A DNA stretch of 64,000 nt from Confluentibacter flavum (GCF_002843175.1 NZ_PJEO01000049.1:52342-116341), one strand, 5' to 3'; counted from the stretch's first letter, positions 52,781 to 62,487 are shown. The notes: a model not told the origin generated them from the sequence alone. Program-made: numbers and translations.

Positions 52781-54556
52781 TTAAGTTGTTGAAAGAAAGT
52801 TTACTTTCTTTCTAGCTAGGGCATCGGCATGATTTTCCTTTATCACTTCCAATAATTTTCCTTTTTCTATATGCAGAATAACATTACAGTTGCTAAGCGT
52901 ATCCAATCTGTGGGTAATCATAAAAGTAGTACGACCTTTCATCAGTCTTTCAACTGCCTCCATTACCTGTAATTCGGTATTTATGTCTAGGGAACTTGTA
53001 GGTTCATCCAATATCAAAACAGGGGCGTCTTTTATAAAGGCCCTGGCAAGTGCTATTCTTTGCCTTTCCCCTCCAGAAAGCTGCATCCCTCGTTCTCCAA
53101 CCAAAGTTTGGTATCCAGATGAACATCGGGTGATAAAATCATGTGCGTTAGCTGACTTGGCAGCTTCAAGAATTTCATTTTCACTTGCATTTTTACGTCC
53201 GTATGAAATATTTTCTGCAATGGTGGAAGAAAACAAAACTGGTTCTTGAAGTACTAGACTGAACTGATTTCGGTAGTCATTTAATTTATAATCTTTAATA
53301 TTGATGTTATCGAGTAAAATATTTCCCGATATTGGATCATAAAATCTTGTAATCAAATTAATCAGGGATGATTTTCCAGCGCCGGTTGAACCCATTATCC
53401 CTACCCTATCTCCTGGCAAAATTTTAAAAGAAATATTATCCAGGATATAATCACTTTCATTGTAAGCAAAACTAACTCCTTGAAACTCCACTATACCCTT
53501 TGCCCTATCTATTGAAACAGGGTTAGATGTCTCTTTTACTTCTTCCTTCTCATCAAGTAAATTATAAACACGTTCCATACTTGTCAAAGAGGATTGAATT
53601 CCATTGAGGCTTTTGCTGATTTTGTCTACAGGTGCATAAACTTGAGCCAAATAAGAAATCACCATAGTAAGTTCACCCAGAGTCATTAGACCTTGTTGAA
53701 CATAAATAGCCCCCCAATATATAAATCCTGCCGTAACTGAAGCAAAGGTCATCCCTATCAAAAAATAAAAAATAGCACTGGTCCAAGCGATTGACATTTG
53801 CCCTTTCATAGCTATATCTGATTTAGCCATAAACCTGTTACTCTCCCTTTTTTCTTGGGCAAAGGCCTTTACTACTCTTAAAGACCCAAGTACCTCATGG
53901 ACTACTGCCATTGCATTGCTTTCTGAATCCATCACTTTCTTCCAATCATTCTTCAACTTTTTAGTTGAATATCGGATAAGAAAGACGATCGGTAGAATTA
54001 AAAAACAAACTATGAGAGCAAACCGCCAATTGATAATAAAAATAATGATAATCATCCCAACCAAGGTAATAAATGAGGAAAGTAATGGTGATAGATTACC
54101 GATTATAAAAGTTCGGATTGATGAGGTATCAAATTGGATTTTATATATGCTATCCGAGGAACCTTTTTTATCATGATACGCCAGAGACAACCTTTGAATA
54201 TGGGAAAAAAGACGCATTCTAAAACTCCTAACCAGGTTTTCCCCGGTTTGGGCATTAACAATCCATATGGTAAGGTTATATAGGTTTTCAAGAATTGCCA
54301 CCAAAACAACCAAAATAACAGATATCCATACTACTGTTATAAACGTGAATTCAAAATCAAATGGGAAAAAGAAAGAAATATAGCTTGGAACGGATTTACC
54401 TCCAAAACCATTGTCTATAAGGATTTTTAAGGCCAATGGTTTCATTAAGGAAATTGGGGAAGCTAAAAAATTAAGAACAAAAATAAACCCTATGGAAGAC
54501 CAATAAGGTCTCGCATCCGCAAAAGTTCTTTTCAATATAATAAATGATGGACTCAT
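52781..54556 (-). CDS. ABC transporter, fused permease and ATPase (MsbA-like exporter)
   Basis: A protein of 591 residues with a six-helix transmembrane domain (about 20-310) and a nucleotide-binding domain (about 345-575). Walker A is GSTGAGKSS, the signature is LSGGERQR, and Walker B is VLILDEPTSSLD with the H-loop in MITHRLD. It is a homodimeric exporter for a lipid-linked glycan or similar cargo. It lies between the glycosyltransferase and pyruvyl-transferase genes, so it probably exports the product of this locus. Confidence 0.93.
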   Translation of the reverse strand: MSPSFIILKRTFADARPYWSSIGFIFVLNFLASPISLMKPLALKILIDNGFGGKSVPSYISFFFPFDFEFTFITVVWISVILVVLVAILENLYNLTIWIVNAQTGENLVRSFRMRLFSHIQRLSLAYHDKKGSSDSIYKIQFDTSSIRTFIIGNLSPLLSSFITLVGMIIIIFIINWRFALIVCFLILPIVFLIRYSTKKLKNDWKKVMDSESNAMAVVHEVLGSLRVVKAFAQEKRESNRFMAKSDIAMKGQMSIAWTSAIFYFLIGMTFASVTAGFIYWGAIYVQQGLMTLGELTMVISYLAQVYAPVDKISKSLNGIQSSLTSMERVYNLLDEKEEVKETSNPVSIDRAKGIVEFQGVSFAYNESDYILDNISFKILPGDRVGIMGSTGAGKSSLINLITRFYDPISGNILLDNINIKDYKLNDYRNQFSLVLQEPVLFSSTIAENISYGRKNASENEILEAAKSANAHDFITRCSSGYQTLVGERGMQLSGGERQRIALARAFIKDAPVLILDEPTSSLDINTELQVMEAVERLMKGRTTFMITHRLDTLSNCNVILHIEKGKLLEVIKENHADALARKKVNFLSTT

Positions 54557-54584
54557 AAATACAGCTTCCTATTTGATTACTATT

Positions 54585-55763
54585 TCAGAGTTTATTGATT
54601 AAATAAGAAAGAACTTTGTTACTGTCAAAGAATTCATTCGCTATTTCTCTTGCAGCACGTGAATGTTTATGGTAATCAAAATTAACTTCCTCAAGTGCAT
54701 TTATTGCTGAATTATGGTCAGAAAAGGCAAATAGCCCATTACCAGATGGTATATATTTTGACCATTGTGTTTCTTGTGCAATTACTGGTTTTCCTGCAGC
54801 TAAATAACAGGCAGACCTGCAGGAGAACCATCCGCTATTTGATTTAACATAAGTTTCTTTTGCTACTGAAAATTCTCCTATCGATTCATGTATAAAATTT
54901 TTGTATTGCCCCGCCGTTTTAATTGTTTTTATCGGGTCTAATAATCTCCATCCATTATTTAAAAGAACTTTTGCATCCATTTTTTTGGAATTGTCTGCCA
55001 CTATAATATTAAACTTGGTCTTTGTAAATGCTTTAGGGATGTCAATGAACTTTTCAAACTCCACATCTTTTTGTCCCCATTCTTCTTGCATATATCGCAT
55101 CTTTTTCCTAGTTGACCAATTCATTATTGTAGTAAAAGACCTTTTGTTAACACCAACCTCCATATCCTTCCAATATTCTAAACATATTGGTTGGCGTGTG
55201 GGCTGCCATAAAAACCCATAGGTGGGAATCCGGCATTCGGGACTGCCAATATTTTCTCCAAATGAAAAGTAATGTGTATAGTTACGCTTATAATGTTTAA
55301 TAAATGTTGATTTTGATTCCTCTACATTAGATTCATCCCAATCCTGTACCTGGGTAAACATAGGGTCTGAATCAATTAAAATGCGAGTGGGGATGGACAA
55401 ATATTCATCTCTCATTAATGATGACGCTGAAATATTGATAAATATATCAGCAGTTTCACATACTTTTGCAAGTTTTTGGGAGCTCATTCCAAAGCATTTT
55501 CCAGTAGCAACATCACGGTATGCCCACCTATTTTCCAATCCAAAATTCCTCATTGTTTTTTTAAGGAACTGAATAGTATCAGAAGGATCATCCCATTCTT
55601 TTCCCGGTGATTTGTAAAATGAATATTGGCCGGTATCTTCAACATAATAAACATCGTGACCCAACATCTTTAAACCTAAAGGATATTGTATATAATCCCA
55701 AGTCACACCTCCCGTAGGGTATAGTCCAATAAATCCACTTACTATTATTTTTAGGTTTCCCAT
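54585..55763 (-). CDS. Glycosyltransferase-like protein
   Basis: A protein of 392 residues with an N-terminal Rossmann-like domain (MGNLKIIVSGFIGLYPTGGV, with DVYYVEDTGQY) and a C-terminal domain with SNSGWFSCRSACYLAAGKPV and QETQWSKYIPSGNGLFAF. This is the acceptor/donor layout of GT-B glycosyltransferases. It is the intact version of the pseudogene at 51123. It lies 28 bp before the ABC exporter gene and 9 bp after a truncated ABC gene. The sugar specificity is not readable. Confidence 0.8.
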   Translation of the reverse strand: MGNLKIIVSGFIGLYPTGGVTWDYIQYPLGLKMLGHDVYYVEDTGQYSFYKSPGKEWDDPSDTIQFLKKTMRNFGLENRWAYRDVATGKCFGMSSQKLAKVCETADIFINISASSLMRDEYLSIPTRILIDSDPMFTQVQDWDESNVEESKSTFIKHYKRNYTHYFSFGENIGSPECRIPTYGFLWQPTRQPICLEYWKDMEVGVNKRSFTTIMNWSTRKKMRYMQEEWGQKDVEFEKFIDIPKAFTKTKFNIIVADNSKKMDAKVLLNNGWRLLDPIKTIKTAGQYKNFIHESIGEFSVAKETYVKSNSGWFSCRSACYLAAGKPVIAQETQWSKYIPSGNGLFAFSDHNSAINALEEVNFDYHKHSRAAREIANEFFDSNKVLSYLINKL

Positions 55764-55772
55764 TTGAACATA

Positions 55773-56126
55773 TTATAAAAGGTCCAGAGATAAATCATAA
55801 ATCAATTTTAAGCCAATCTGACTTACCAAAAGGAAAGAGATATAATTTAAAATTACGCCTCCAATTACCACAATAGCCATAAATACCAGACTATAAAAAA
55901 GCAATTGGTCAACTTCCTGACTCATCCCAAAATTTTCCATAAATATAGAAACAAATTGAGGTAAATCTTTTTTTAATAAGACATTATCAATAATAACCTT
56001 AATAGGAAGGGGTTTGCTTAACATGAATATCACACCAAGTAACGACAAGACTACTAACACCATCAAACGCCACCAGTAAGGACGCATATATTTTAATAAT
56101 CGAAATACAATTTTTAAACTATTCAT
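55773..56126 (-). pseudogene. Truncated ABC transporter permease (N-terminal piece)
   Basis: The 117 codons encode only the first two to three membrane helices of an MsbA-type exporter (KYMRPYWWRLMVLVVLSLLG, then PIKVIIDNVLLKKDLPQF). The frame stops right after LIYDLSLDLL, where intact members go on to the rest of the membrane domain and the ATPase. The stop lies 9 bp before the glycosyltransferase gene, so a deletion has joined the two. It is probably non-functional. A complete exporter is encoded at 52781. Confidence 0.8.
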
Positions 56127-56138
56127 TAAATAGTATTT

Positions 56139-58775
56139 TTATTCAAAATTTCTTTGATCATCGGAAAAAGCTCTGAAATTTAATGTGGGTTCAGACCATT
56201 TTATGGAAGGGTATGATCTAATGGCTGTGATAGGTACTTCCTGATTTTCCACTAGTTCTGGTTTTTCCTCTATTATCTCTTGAATTCCAACAGATAGTAA
56301 TTTCATTGCATATCGCACTGAAGCGAGTGAACCAACAATATCAGTCAAAATTTTAAGACCTAGAATTAGCGAAAATAATATTAATAGACCAGCTGTAATA
56401 TAGGCCTGACTTATAAATGCCAAATACGCAACACTAGTCAAAGCCACCCAAAGTAGGGTTCCAAACCTTGAAACCGACAATTTTCTTTTAAGCTTTAAAT
56501 ATTGTTTTTCACCTCCATGTTCTTCAATGGTTAGCAAAGAACGAACTGAAGCAAAAAGCCCTGTTCTACTGCGTATATCCCATCGGTCAAATTCTTTTCC
56601 TGATTTTACCTTATTATTTAACCCTTCCAAATTAACTCTAATTTCGGTTAACCAATCCTCTGTCGATTTCCACGATTCCGACCAATGTTTTTCGGTCCGT
56701 TTTGCAAAAATAATTTTCAGGTTCCTTAATTGCTTTATGCTTCCACGCCAAGGAGTTAAACCATGTTTAATTCGTCCCTTTAAACGTGCAATGGGTTGAA
56801 CTATATGAAGTATAGTAGTTAACCCCCAATATTTCACTTTACGGAATTTCGTGTCTGGTTTACTCACAAATACGGCTTTGCTTGCTGAAATGCCCGCTTG
56901 TAGGAAGACCACAAAAATGGACAGAAGTAGAAGTGGAGTAGCCCATAATAGCGGCGACCATTCTATTCCCAATAAAGAGATAATTCCCAAAAAGGCTATC
57001 CATAAATACCATTCAGGCATTAATGGCAAAACCCCGAAAAAACCTGTTGCTGGCTGGTACACTGATTGAAAAAGAGCTGTTCCCTGACTTCCATAAAATA
57101 TTCTTTTTTTTCTGGTTTTTAAGGGTTGTGTTAATCCATTTCCATAAACACGTCCCGTCCAGGTTAAATGACCGAATACATTGTATTTTTCAGGCCATTT
57201 CTTTTCAAGTAAAGCCTCGGCTTTACCGTAACCTTGTTGTTGTTTCCAATACATTTTTATAGAATTACGACAATGGTGCCATACAAATGCAGAAGGGTGG
57301 AAGCCAATTGTATATCCCGCTTGCTGTATTCGCCAACAAGCATCTACATCATCACCAGCCGATCTGTAAACAGGGTCAAATCCATTAATCTCCAACAAGG
57401 CCGCCCTTCTAAAAGTCATGTTACATCCAGGAATATGTTCAGCCAGTTCATCAGTAGTGAGCACATGTAGTGGCCTTCCAGGCGAATTAGCCACACAATC
57501 GGCTAAAGGACCGTCGCCGGCAGGCGTTATGTTCGGTCCACCAACTCCGCCATGGTCAGAACTCATATAAGCCGATGCCAAGTATTTCAGCCACTGCGAA
57601 TCAGGATAAGCATCATCATCAATATAGGCTATAATTTCCCCTGAAGCCTCATACATTCCTGTATTCCTGGCATTACTCAATCCACGATTTTCGGTGCTTA
57701 TCAAGCGTACTTCATACTCACCTGCAATGTTAGGTGTAGCATCGGTAGAGCCATCGTTAATAACTATAACTTCATAATTGGGGTAATCCAAATTTGCAAG
57801 CCCTTCCATAGTATCACGAATGGTGGATGCGCCATTATAACTACAAACCACTACTGAAATTCTGGGCAACTCTCTTTCACTGGCAAAAGGAACATCGGTA
57901 AATACTTTTCCGATAACTTGTAAGGCGGGTTTTGGGTTGCGATCCCTATCGACCAATCCAAAATCCCAATCTTCTATCCAGGAACCTCCGCGCCACCATT
58001 CATCTGTCCACGAAAAAACAAATGCACCGGCACATCCTTTTTCAAAAATTGTTCGGATTTGCCAGTCTAGCATTTCTGCTTGTTGTTCTTCTCCATTTCT
58101 ATGACTGTCCAAACCAATTTCAGCTAAAACCAAAGGTTTATCTCTAGTAAGATTGTGCAATCGCGCCAAATATTTTACCAGTTTTTCCTTTGTTTCTAAA
58201 TAGACATTAAAACAGTCAAAATCTAAAAAGGGTAATTCTAGATATTCAGTAGTCGGAAAATTTACATATGTTACAAGTCCTTCCGGATCGATCTTCTTTA
58301 CAGCTTTATACAATTTATGTAGGAAATTTGATATCTTTTTATCACCATACCACCTAACTATTGATGCCGGAATTTCATTTCCAATGGCATAGCACAAAAT
58401 GGCCGGATGTTTTTCGCAACTTGATGCAGCCTCCGCCACTCTTTTAATAATTTGATTTTCCTGTGTTTTTGTATCTAAAAAAGTTAAGTGTTGTTCCCAT
58501 GGTAACCCAATCATTATTTTTATATCATATAACAATGCAAGATCAAGTATCTCTTTTGAGGGTACTGTATAAGTTCGAACGGTATTTACCCCAGATTTAA
58601 CCATCTGTTGAAAATCATTATCCACTGTTTTTAAATCTGGAAATTGAAAGTTATTTTCATCAGGAGCAAAAGTTCCATATGTGACTCCCTTAATGTAAAA
58701 TCTTTCCTCGCTTACTTTAAGAAACTTTCCATCAATGGATGGTCTTGTTTCCTTTTTATTTATATATTTTTTCAT
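56139..58775 (-). CDS. Glycoside hydrolase - family 2 glycosyltransferase fusion, membrane-bound
   Basis: A protein of 878 residues. Residues 1-295 form a GH2/GH5-like TIM barrel with the acid/base candidate E134 (AIGNEIP) and nucleophile candidate E219 (VLAEIG). Residues 306-540 are a GT2 glycosyltransferase with SVVVCSYNGA, DGSTD and IDDDAY (386-388 the DxD). Several membrane helices follow (about 610-670 and 785-825). There is no signal peptide, so the hydrolase domain may be cytosolic. A hydrolase and a synthase in one chain could trim and extend the same glycan. It is translated from a start that overlaps a small secreted ORF (TGATG). Confidence 0.85.
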   Translation of the reverse strand: MKKYINKKETRPSIDGKFLKVSEERFYIKGVTYGTFAPDENNFQFPDLKTVDNDFQQMVKSGVNTVRTYTVPSKEILDLALLYDIKIMIGLPWEQHLTFLDTKTQENQIIKRVAEAASSCEKHPAILCYAIGNEIPASIVRWYGDKKISNFLHKLYKAVKKIDPEGLVTYVNFPTTEYLELPFLDFDCFNVYLETKEKLVKYLARLHNLTRDKPLVLAEIGLDSHRNGEEQQAEMLDWQIRTIFEKGCAGAFVFSWTDEWWRGGSWIEDWDFGLVDRDRNPKPALQVIGKVFTDVPFASERELPRISVVVCSYNGASTIRDTMEGLANLDYPNYEVIVINDGSTDATPNIAGEYEVRLISTENRGLSNARNTGMYEASGEIIAYIDDDAYPDSQWLKYLASAYMSSDHGGVGGPNITPAGDGPLADCVANSPGRPLHVLTTDELAEHIPGCNMTFRRAALLEINGFDPVYRSAGDDVDACWRIQQAGYTIGFHPSAFVWHHCRNSIKMYWKQQQGYGKAEALLEKKWPEKYNVFGHLTWTGRVYGNGLTQPLKTRKKRIFYGSQGTALFQSVYQPATGFFGVLPLMPEWYLWIAFLGIISLLGIEWSPLLWATPLLLLSIFVVFLQAGISASKAVFVSKPDTKFRKVKYWGLTTILHIVQPIARLKGRIKHGLTPWRGSIKQLRNLKIIFAKRTEKHWSESWKSTEDWLTEIRVNLEGLNNKVKSGKEFDRWDIRSRTGLFASVRSLLTIEEHGGEKQYLKLKRKLSVSRFGTLLWVALTSVAYLAFISQAYITAGLLILFSLILGLKILTDIVGSLASVRYAMKLLSVGIQEIIEEKPELVENQEVPITAIRSYPSIKWSEPTLNFRAFSDDQRNFE

Positions 58776-58942
58776 CAGATAAGTATTAAATTAATAGAAA
58801 GTTCAGTACTGCTATTAATAAATAAGTTTTCGGAAGCATCACGTGTATCTGAATAATAAGGAATACCTTCAGGTGTTTGAGCCAATGAAGTGACATTTGT
58901 CACAAGACAAATAATTGAGAATAAGATAAATTTTGTTTTCAT
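58775..58942 (-). CDS. Small secreted peptide coupled to the fusion gene
   Basis: An ORF of 55 residues: signal peptide MKTKFILFSIICLVTNVTSL, then AQTPEGIPYYSDTRDASENL and a short tail. The stop overlaps the ATG of the hydrolase-transferase gene, so the downstream gene may depend on its translation. It could be a leader peptide or a truncated larger secreted protein. The family is not recognised. Confidence 0.55.
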   Translation of the reverse strand: MKTKFILFSIICLVTNVTSLAQTPEGIPYYSDTRDASENLFINSSTELSINLILI

Positions 58943-58981
58943 TATGATGTGATTGTTGGTTAATCAATTTTACCACAACAT

Positions 58982-59034
58982 ATATGTATATTAAATTTGG
59001 TATAGATTTGGAAGGACTCTATTTGTCCTAATAT
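58982..59034 (+). repeat. Diverged direct repeat, copy A
   Basis: About 53 bp starting ATATGTATATTAAATTT and ending near TTTGTCCTAATAT, roughly two-thirds identical to 60852-60904. The two copies lie on either side of the ISAon1 element. Confidence 0.45.
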
Positions 59035-59035
59035 C

Positions 59036-59122
59036 TCAAAGACAAATTTCGGAACTTAACGAGGCAGCAAGCATAGCTACCATTAAGATTCCTTTTTTTG
59101 TGTTTTTAATTTCTTTTTTCAT
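59036..59122 (-). pseudogene. Truncated small secreted protein start
   Basis: A minus-strand frame of 28 residues, MKKEIKNTKKGILMVAMLAA and a short tail, stops at 59036. It resembles the lipid- or signal-type N-terminus of short flavobacterial exported proteins that are normally longer. It is probably a remnant. The remaining bases to 59340 show no supported gene. Confidence 0.35.
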
Positions 59123-59380
59123 GATTTGGTATTTTTTAACGTTCAACACTATAAAGATATATAGGTTTTTAAGTCTGTATAACATTGATATTTACCGATT
59201 TATATGCTATTTTATCTGTTATTTAATTATTATTTTTATGTTAAATCAATTTAGCATAGATGCTTGTTAATTGGCTGTATTATATGAAATGAATTACAAA
59301 TTGGAATGATATACTATTAATGAAGATTTTAAAGCTTTGGATGGATCAATCCCAAAAGTTGTGTGTGAAATGAAAATAGA

Positions 59381-59773
59381 ATGAGATCTTTGCGGAAAAA
59401 ACGCAGCGCTTTGGAATTATCATTGGACCTATTGAAGTTTATACTACCAGAATTGTTGGTAACGCACTTTGACCTAGTTTCCCATAAAACGGAATCAGGA
59501 ACGCTTCATTTATGTTTTGAAGAAAAGAAAGACACCCCTAAAGAAGAAAAACATCGCATTTTAACAGCCCATGTTTTTCATAAAGAGATTATCATCCAAG
59601 ACTTTCCATTGCGAGGGAAGTCGGTATACCTTCACGTTAAGCGTCGACGTTGGCTGGATAAGGGCAGTGGCGTGATAGTGCAAAGAGATTGGGATCTAGT
59701 AGCACAGGGAACTCGAATGACCATTGAGTTCGCTGCTTTTTTAAAAGTACTTGGTCAATACGAAAACCTCTGA
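59381..59773 (+). CDS. ISAon1 family N-terminal-region protein
   Basis: A protein of 130 residues matching the first ORF of ISAon1-type elements: ELLVTHFDLV, IIIQDFPLRGKSVYLHVKRR and RDWDLVAQGTRMT. It probably corresponds to the DNA-binding part of the transposase. Its end overlaps the transposase ORF by 23 bp, the usual arrangement. Confidence 0.8.
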   Translation: MRSLRKKRSALELSLDLLKFILPELLVTHFDLVSHKTESGTLHLCFEEKKDTPKEEKHRILTAHVFHKEIIIQDFPLRGKSVYLHVKRRRWLDKGSGVIVQRDWDLVAQGTRMTIEFAAFLKVLGQYENL

Positions 59774-60735
59774 CTGCCATACCATAGGTGGTTTTTATGG
59801 GGTCAACGGCAAGAAACTACAGCGGCAATACCGAGATTACCTGAGTGATTTTAAAGATTGGGAGCAAAAGAAACACGCCAAAGAGTGGCTCATATTCCCT
59901 GAGATTATGGGGCCTTATCTCTCTATTGACGAAACGGCACTCTCCAAGGGGGAACTCTACACCATAATCACCAACAAGAAAGCTAAAGGTAAGAAAGGGT
60001 CCATAGTGGCTATTTTTTCAGGAACCAAGGCAGAGCCCATTATAGGGCAATTGCTAAAGATCCCTGCCAAGAAAAGGGGCAAGGTCAAGGAGATTACCTT
60101 GGATATGGCAAACTCCATGAAGATCATAGCTAAAAGGCGCTTCCCAAAGGCCATACAGGTCACCGACAGGTTCCATGTACAAAAACTCGCTCTGGAAGCC
60201 CTTCAGGACATACGCATCAAACACAGATGGGATGCCATTGACCTGGAGAATGAACAGGTAAAACAGGCTAGGGAAAACAACAGGACATTCACTCCGGAAG
60301 AATTCAGTAATGGTGACACAAGAAAGCAACTATTGGCCAGGAACAGGTATTTGCTCTACAAAGCTCCCAATAACTGGACACGGAACCAATCCGAAAGATG
60401 TGAGGTACTATTTGCCCAATATCCTGATATAAGGATGGCCTTTGACCTGGTGCAGGGGCTGAGAAAAATATTCAACACGGCAACATCTATCGAAATTGCC
60501 TATACAAAACTAGCGCATTGGTATAAAGATGTTGAAAATACAGGCTTTAGCCTTTAATACAATCGCAAACACCATAGCTCTCAATTATAGGTCGATCCTT
60601 AACTATTTTATAAATAGAAGCACAAATGCATCAGCAGAATCCTTTAATGCTAAAATAAAAGAGTTTAGGGCACAGTTCAGGGGCGTGAAGAATGTAGAAT
60701 TCTTCCTTTATAGATTAACTACCATTTTTGCATAA
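59751..60735 (+). pseudogene. ISAon1 family transposase with a frameshift
   Basis: The first 268 codons carry the DDE-type catalytic region (YLSIDETALS, EITLDMANSMK, VTDRFHVQKLA). After HWYKDVENTGFS a small indel near 60549-60552 ends the frame. The remaining C-terminus continues in another frame as FNTIANTIALNYRSILNYF, then STNASAESFNAKIKEFRAQ, to 60735. In intact members these parts are continuous, so this copy is broken unless frameshifting rescues it. Confidence 0.85.
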
Positions 60736-60851
60736 ACACAACAATTGCTCATGATCCATTAAAATTTTAGTGTCTGATTTTGGTAATAAGAATACGTTTA
60801 TTTTCATAATTTTGGAATTATTGGTTAACAAATTTCACCTCAAAAAATGTG

Positions 60852-60904
60852 ATATAGGTATACTAAATTTAGTATTGACCTGAACGGGTTCAATATGTCC
60901 TAAA
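60852..60904 (+). repeat. Diverged direct repeat, copy B
   Basis: Similar to 58982-59034: ATAGGTATACTAAATTTAGT, ending in ATATGTCCTAAAAC. The surrounding gene-free DNA (60760-61061) shows no coding sequence that I can support. Confidence 0.45.
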
Positions 60905-61061
60905 ACGTGTAGATTAGTTGGTTAATGGTAAGTTAATATATTTTTTTTAAAGACATGCATCTAAATATCTTCATTTTTTCGATAAGATGTTTTTTATGAC
61001 GTTCAAGCGTTCTCGTCGTTATACGTTCAGTTACAGTAACTAATATCAATTTTAAAATAAT

Positions 61062-61099
61062 ATTCAAAAACCCTTCAGGATCCTGAAGGGTTTTTGAAT
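61062..61099. terminator. 38-bp perfect palindrome, strong bidirectional terminator
   Basis: The arm ATTCAAAAACCCTTCAGGA (61062-61080) is followed with no gap by its exact complement, with A/T tracts on both arms. It would terminate transcription from either side. No intact gene adjoins it now. Confidence 0.75.
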
Positions 61100-61568
61100 T
61101 TAGTTTTTTTAATGATTAGTATTTGATTAGTAGTTCTGAAAGCCATGTTTTTACTCTAGACTAATTCTATTGTGTTGAACATGGGTTGCCGACAATTTCA
61201 GCGTTCCAGACTACATTTTAGTTACCGTGAACCCTGTTCTATTCACCTTCTTCTTTGAATTCAAGAAGTGCCTCTTATATTAAATTTCAATTCTTACCGA
61301 CTTCGAACCAGTTGTAACAAAGGACATTTAAAATTCCAATAACTAAAATAATTGCCAATTTAATGGATCAAATACTCTCTGAATTTATTTTCAGTGAGTA
61401 ACGTTAGTTTGCTTTTTCAAAAAATTTATCATTTGCTAATGGTTTGGTCATGATGAAGCACGATGCCGATGTTACGGGACTGCACAAAGTGTGGGCTTTT
61501 AACACTGGTTTTTTACGACGCTTCACCCGCATTGCCGTGTAGCCTATGGTTAGTGACTATTCTATTTG
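61100..61568. other. Gene-free remnant DNA
   Basis: 469 bp with no open frame I can support on either strand. The part from about 61440 to 61555 is noticeably richer in G and C than its surroundings and may derive from a different source. Nothing in it is recognisable. Confidence 0.4.
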
Positions 61569-62465
61569 TTATCTATTAATAATTAACTTAGCATTTGTCT
61601 TATTGCCGTATAAATCTATAAGGATTAGTTGGTAAAAACCTGACACATAAATTTCAATTTCGGTTTGTCTTTCTGTTATTTTTGATGAAATTATTAGCTG
61701 GCCCAACAAGTTATACACCTTCAAATTACCCTCAAATTCTGTTTCTATAATTACTTTGCAGTTACTTGGGTTAGGATAAATTTTGAACGTTGGTGTATCT
61801 GAAAAATCATCTATTCCTAAAATTGGGTTAAAATTTGCTACCAAATTTCTGTTATCAGAAATAGTGAAAGTGTAAGAAACATTTGAGCTAATAACATTTC
61901 CGTTTTCTGTCTAATTTACAAAAGTGTAATCCGTGTTTGCAGTTGCAGTAATCGTAACACTCGCACCACTTGCATAAGTTCCATCACCCGTTGTGATACC
62001 TCCTGTTAGTGGATTTGACGAGGTTATTACGGTATAGTTTGTGGTAGTGCAAAAAGTATTCAGAGAGGCAACAGTTGGAGCAGATGTAATAGGATTCAGG
62101 GCAAAGCTGCGATATGCAGTTGCTTGTGCAGCTGTGGAAGAAGGTGGCAGCAGAAACGAATAGCTCTAACAGGACCGTTTTTAGAAGTAACTATCGGTCC
62201 GTTTGCGTTAGAAAAGGTGTTTTCAGTGCGGGCACATTGATTAATTGCCACAAAAGCCTGCTGATATTCTTAACTCATCCTCAATCCATCTGCCTGTAAA
62301 TCTCATGCTGTAATTTTCCGTGCTAACGGTAGAATTTTCGGTGTTATTTGAACCTGTACAAACTTCATAGGTCGACTGATAATTAGATGCGTAGGTGAAA
62401 TTATAGTTCACATAAGAAACGCCTGCACTTTGGCTGAGTGTTCCGTTTTGCTGAAACAGATACAC
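61569..62465 (-). pseudogene. Broken secreted protein with InlB-like repeat and type IX sorting domain
   Basis: The C-terminal frame (61569-61844) ends in a type IX secretion sorting domain (PTFKIYPNPSN, LLGQLI, then a C-terminal strand). Upstream and in frame is a divergent InlB-type bacterial repeat (TSSNPLTGGITTGDGTYASG and TANTDYTFVN). It is interrupted by TAG at 61911-61913, where the family has Trp. Further frameshifts near 62155 and 62250 separate it from the N-terminal piece (ORF 62241-62465). The product would have been a surface or secreted protein. Confidence 0.75.
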
Positions 62466-62487
62466 ATACTCACTGGGGAAAGTTCTG

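Larger units (their letters stand above)
59341..60759 (+). mobile_element. ISAon1-type insertion sequence
   Basis: Imperfect terminal inverted repeats are visible: ATGGATCAATCCCAAAAGTT from 59341, and the complement of the right end from 60759, ATGGATCATGAGCAATTGTT. Between them are the two reading frames typical of the group, an N-region protein and a DDE transposase. The transposase is frameshifted, so this copy is probably inactive. No target duplication is clear. Confidence 0.8.

Noticed and set aside
61441..61560. GC-richer block as an integron attC-like site
   Set aside because: No core-site pair or integron integrase is visible and the possible stem is not convincing.
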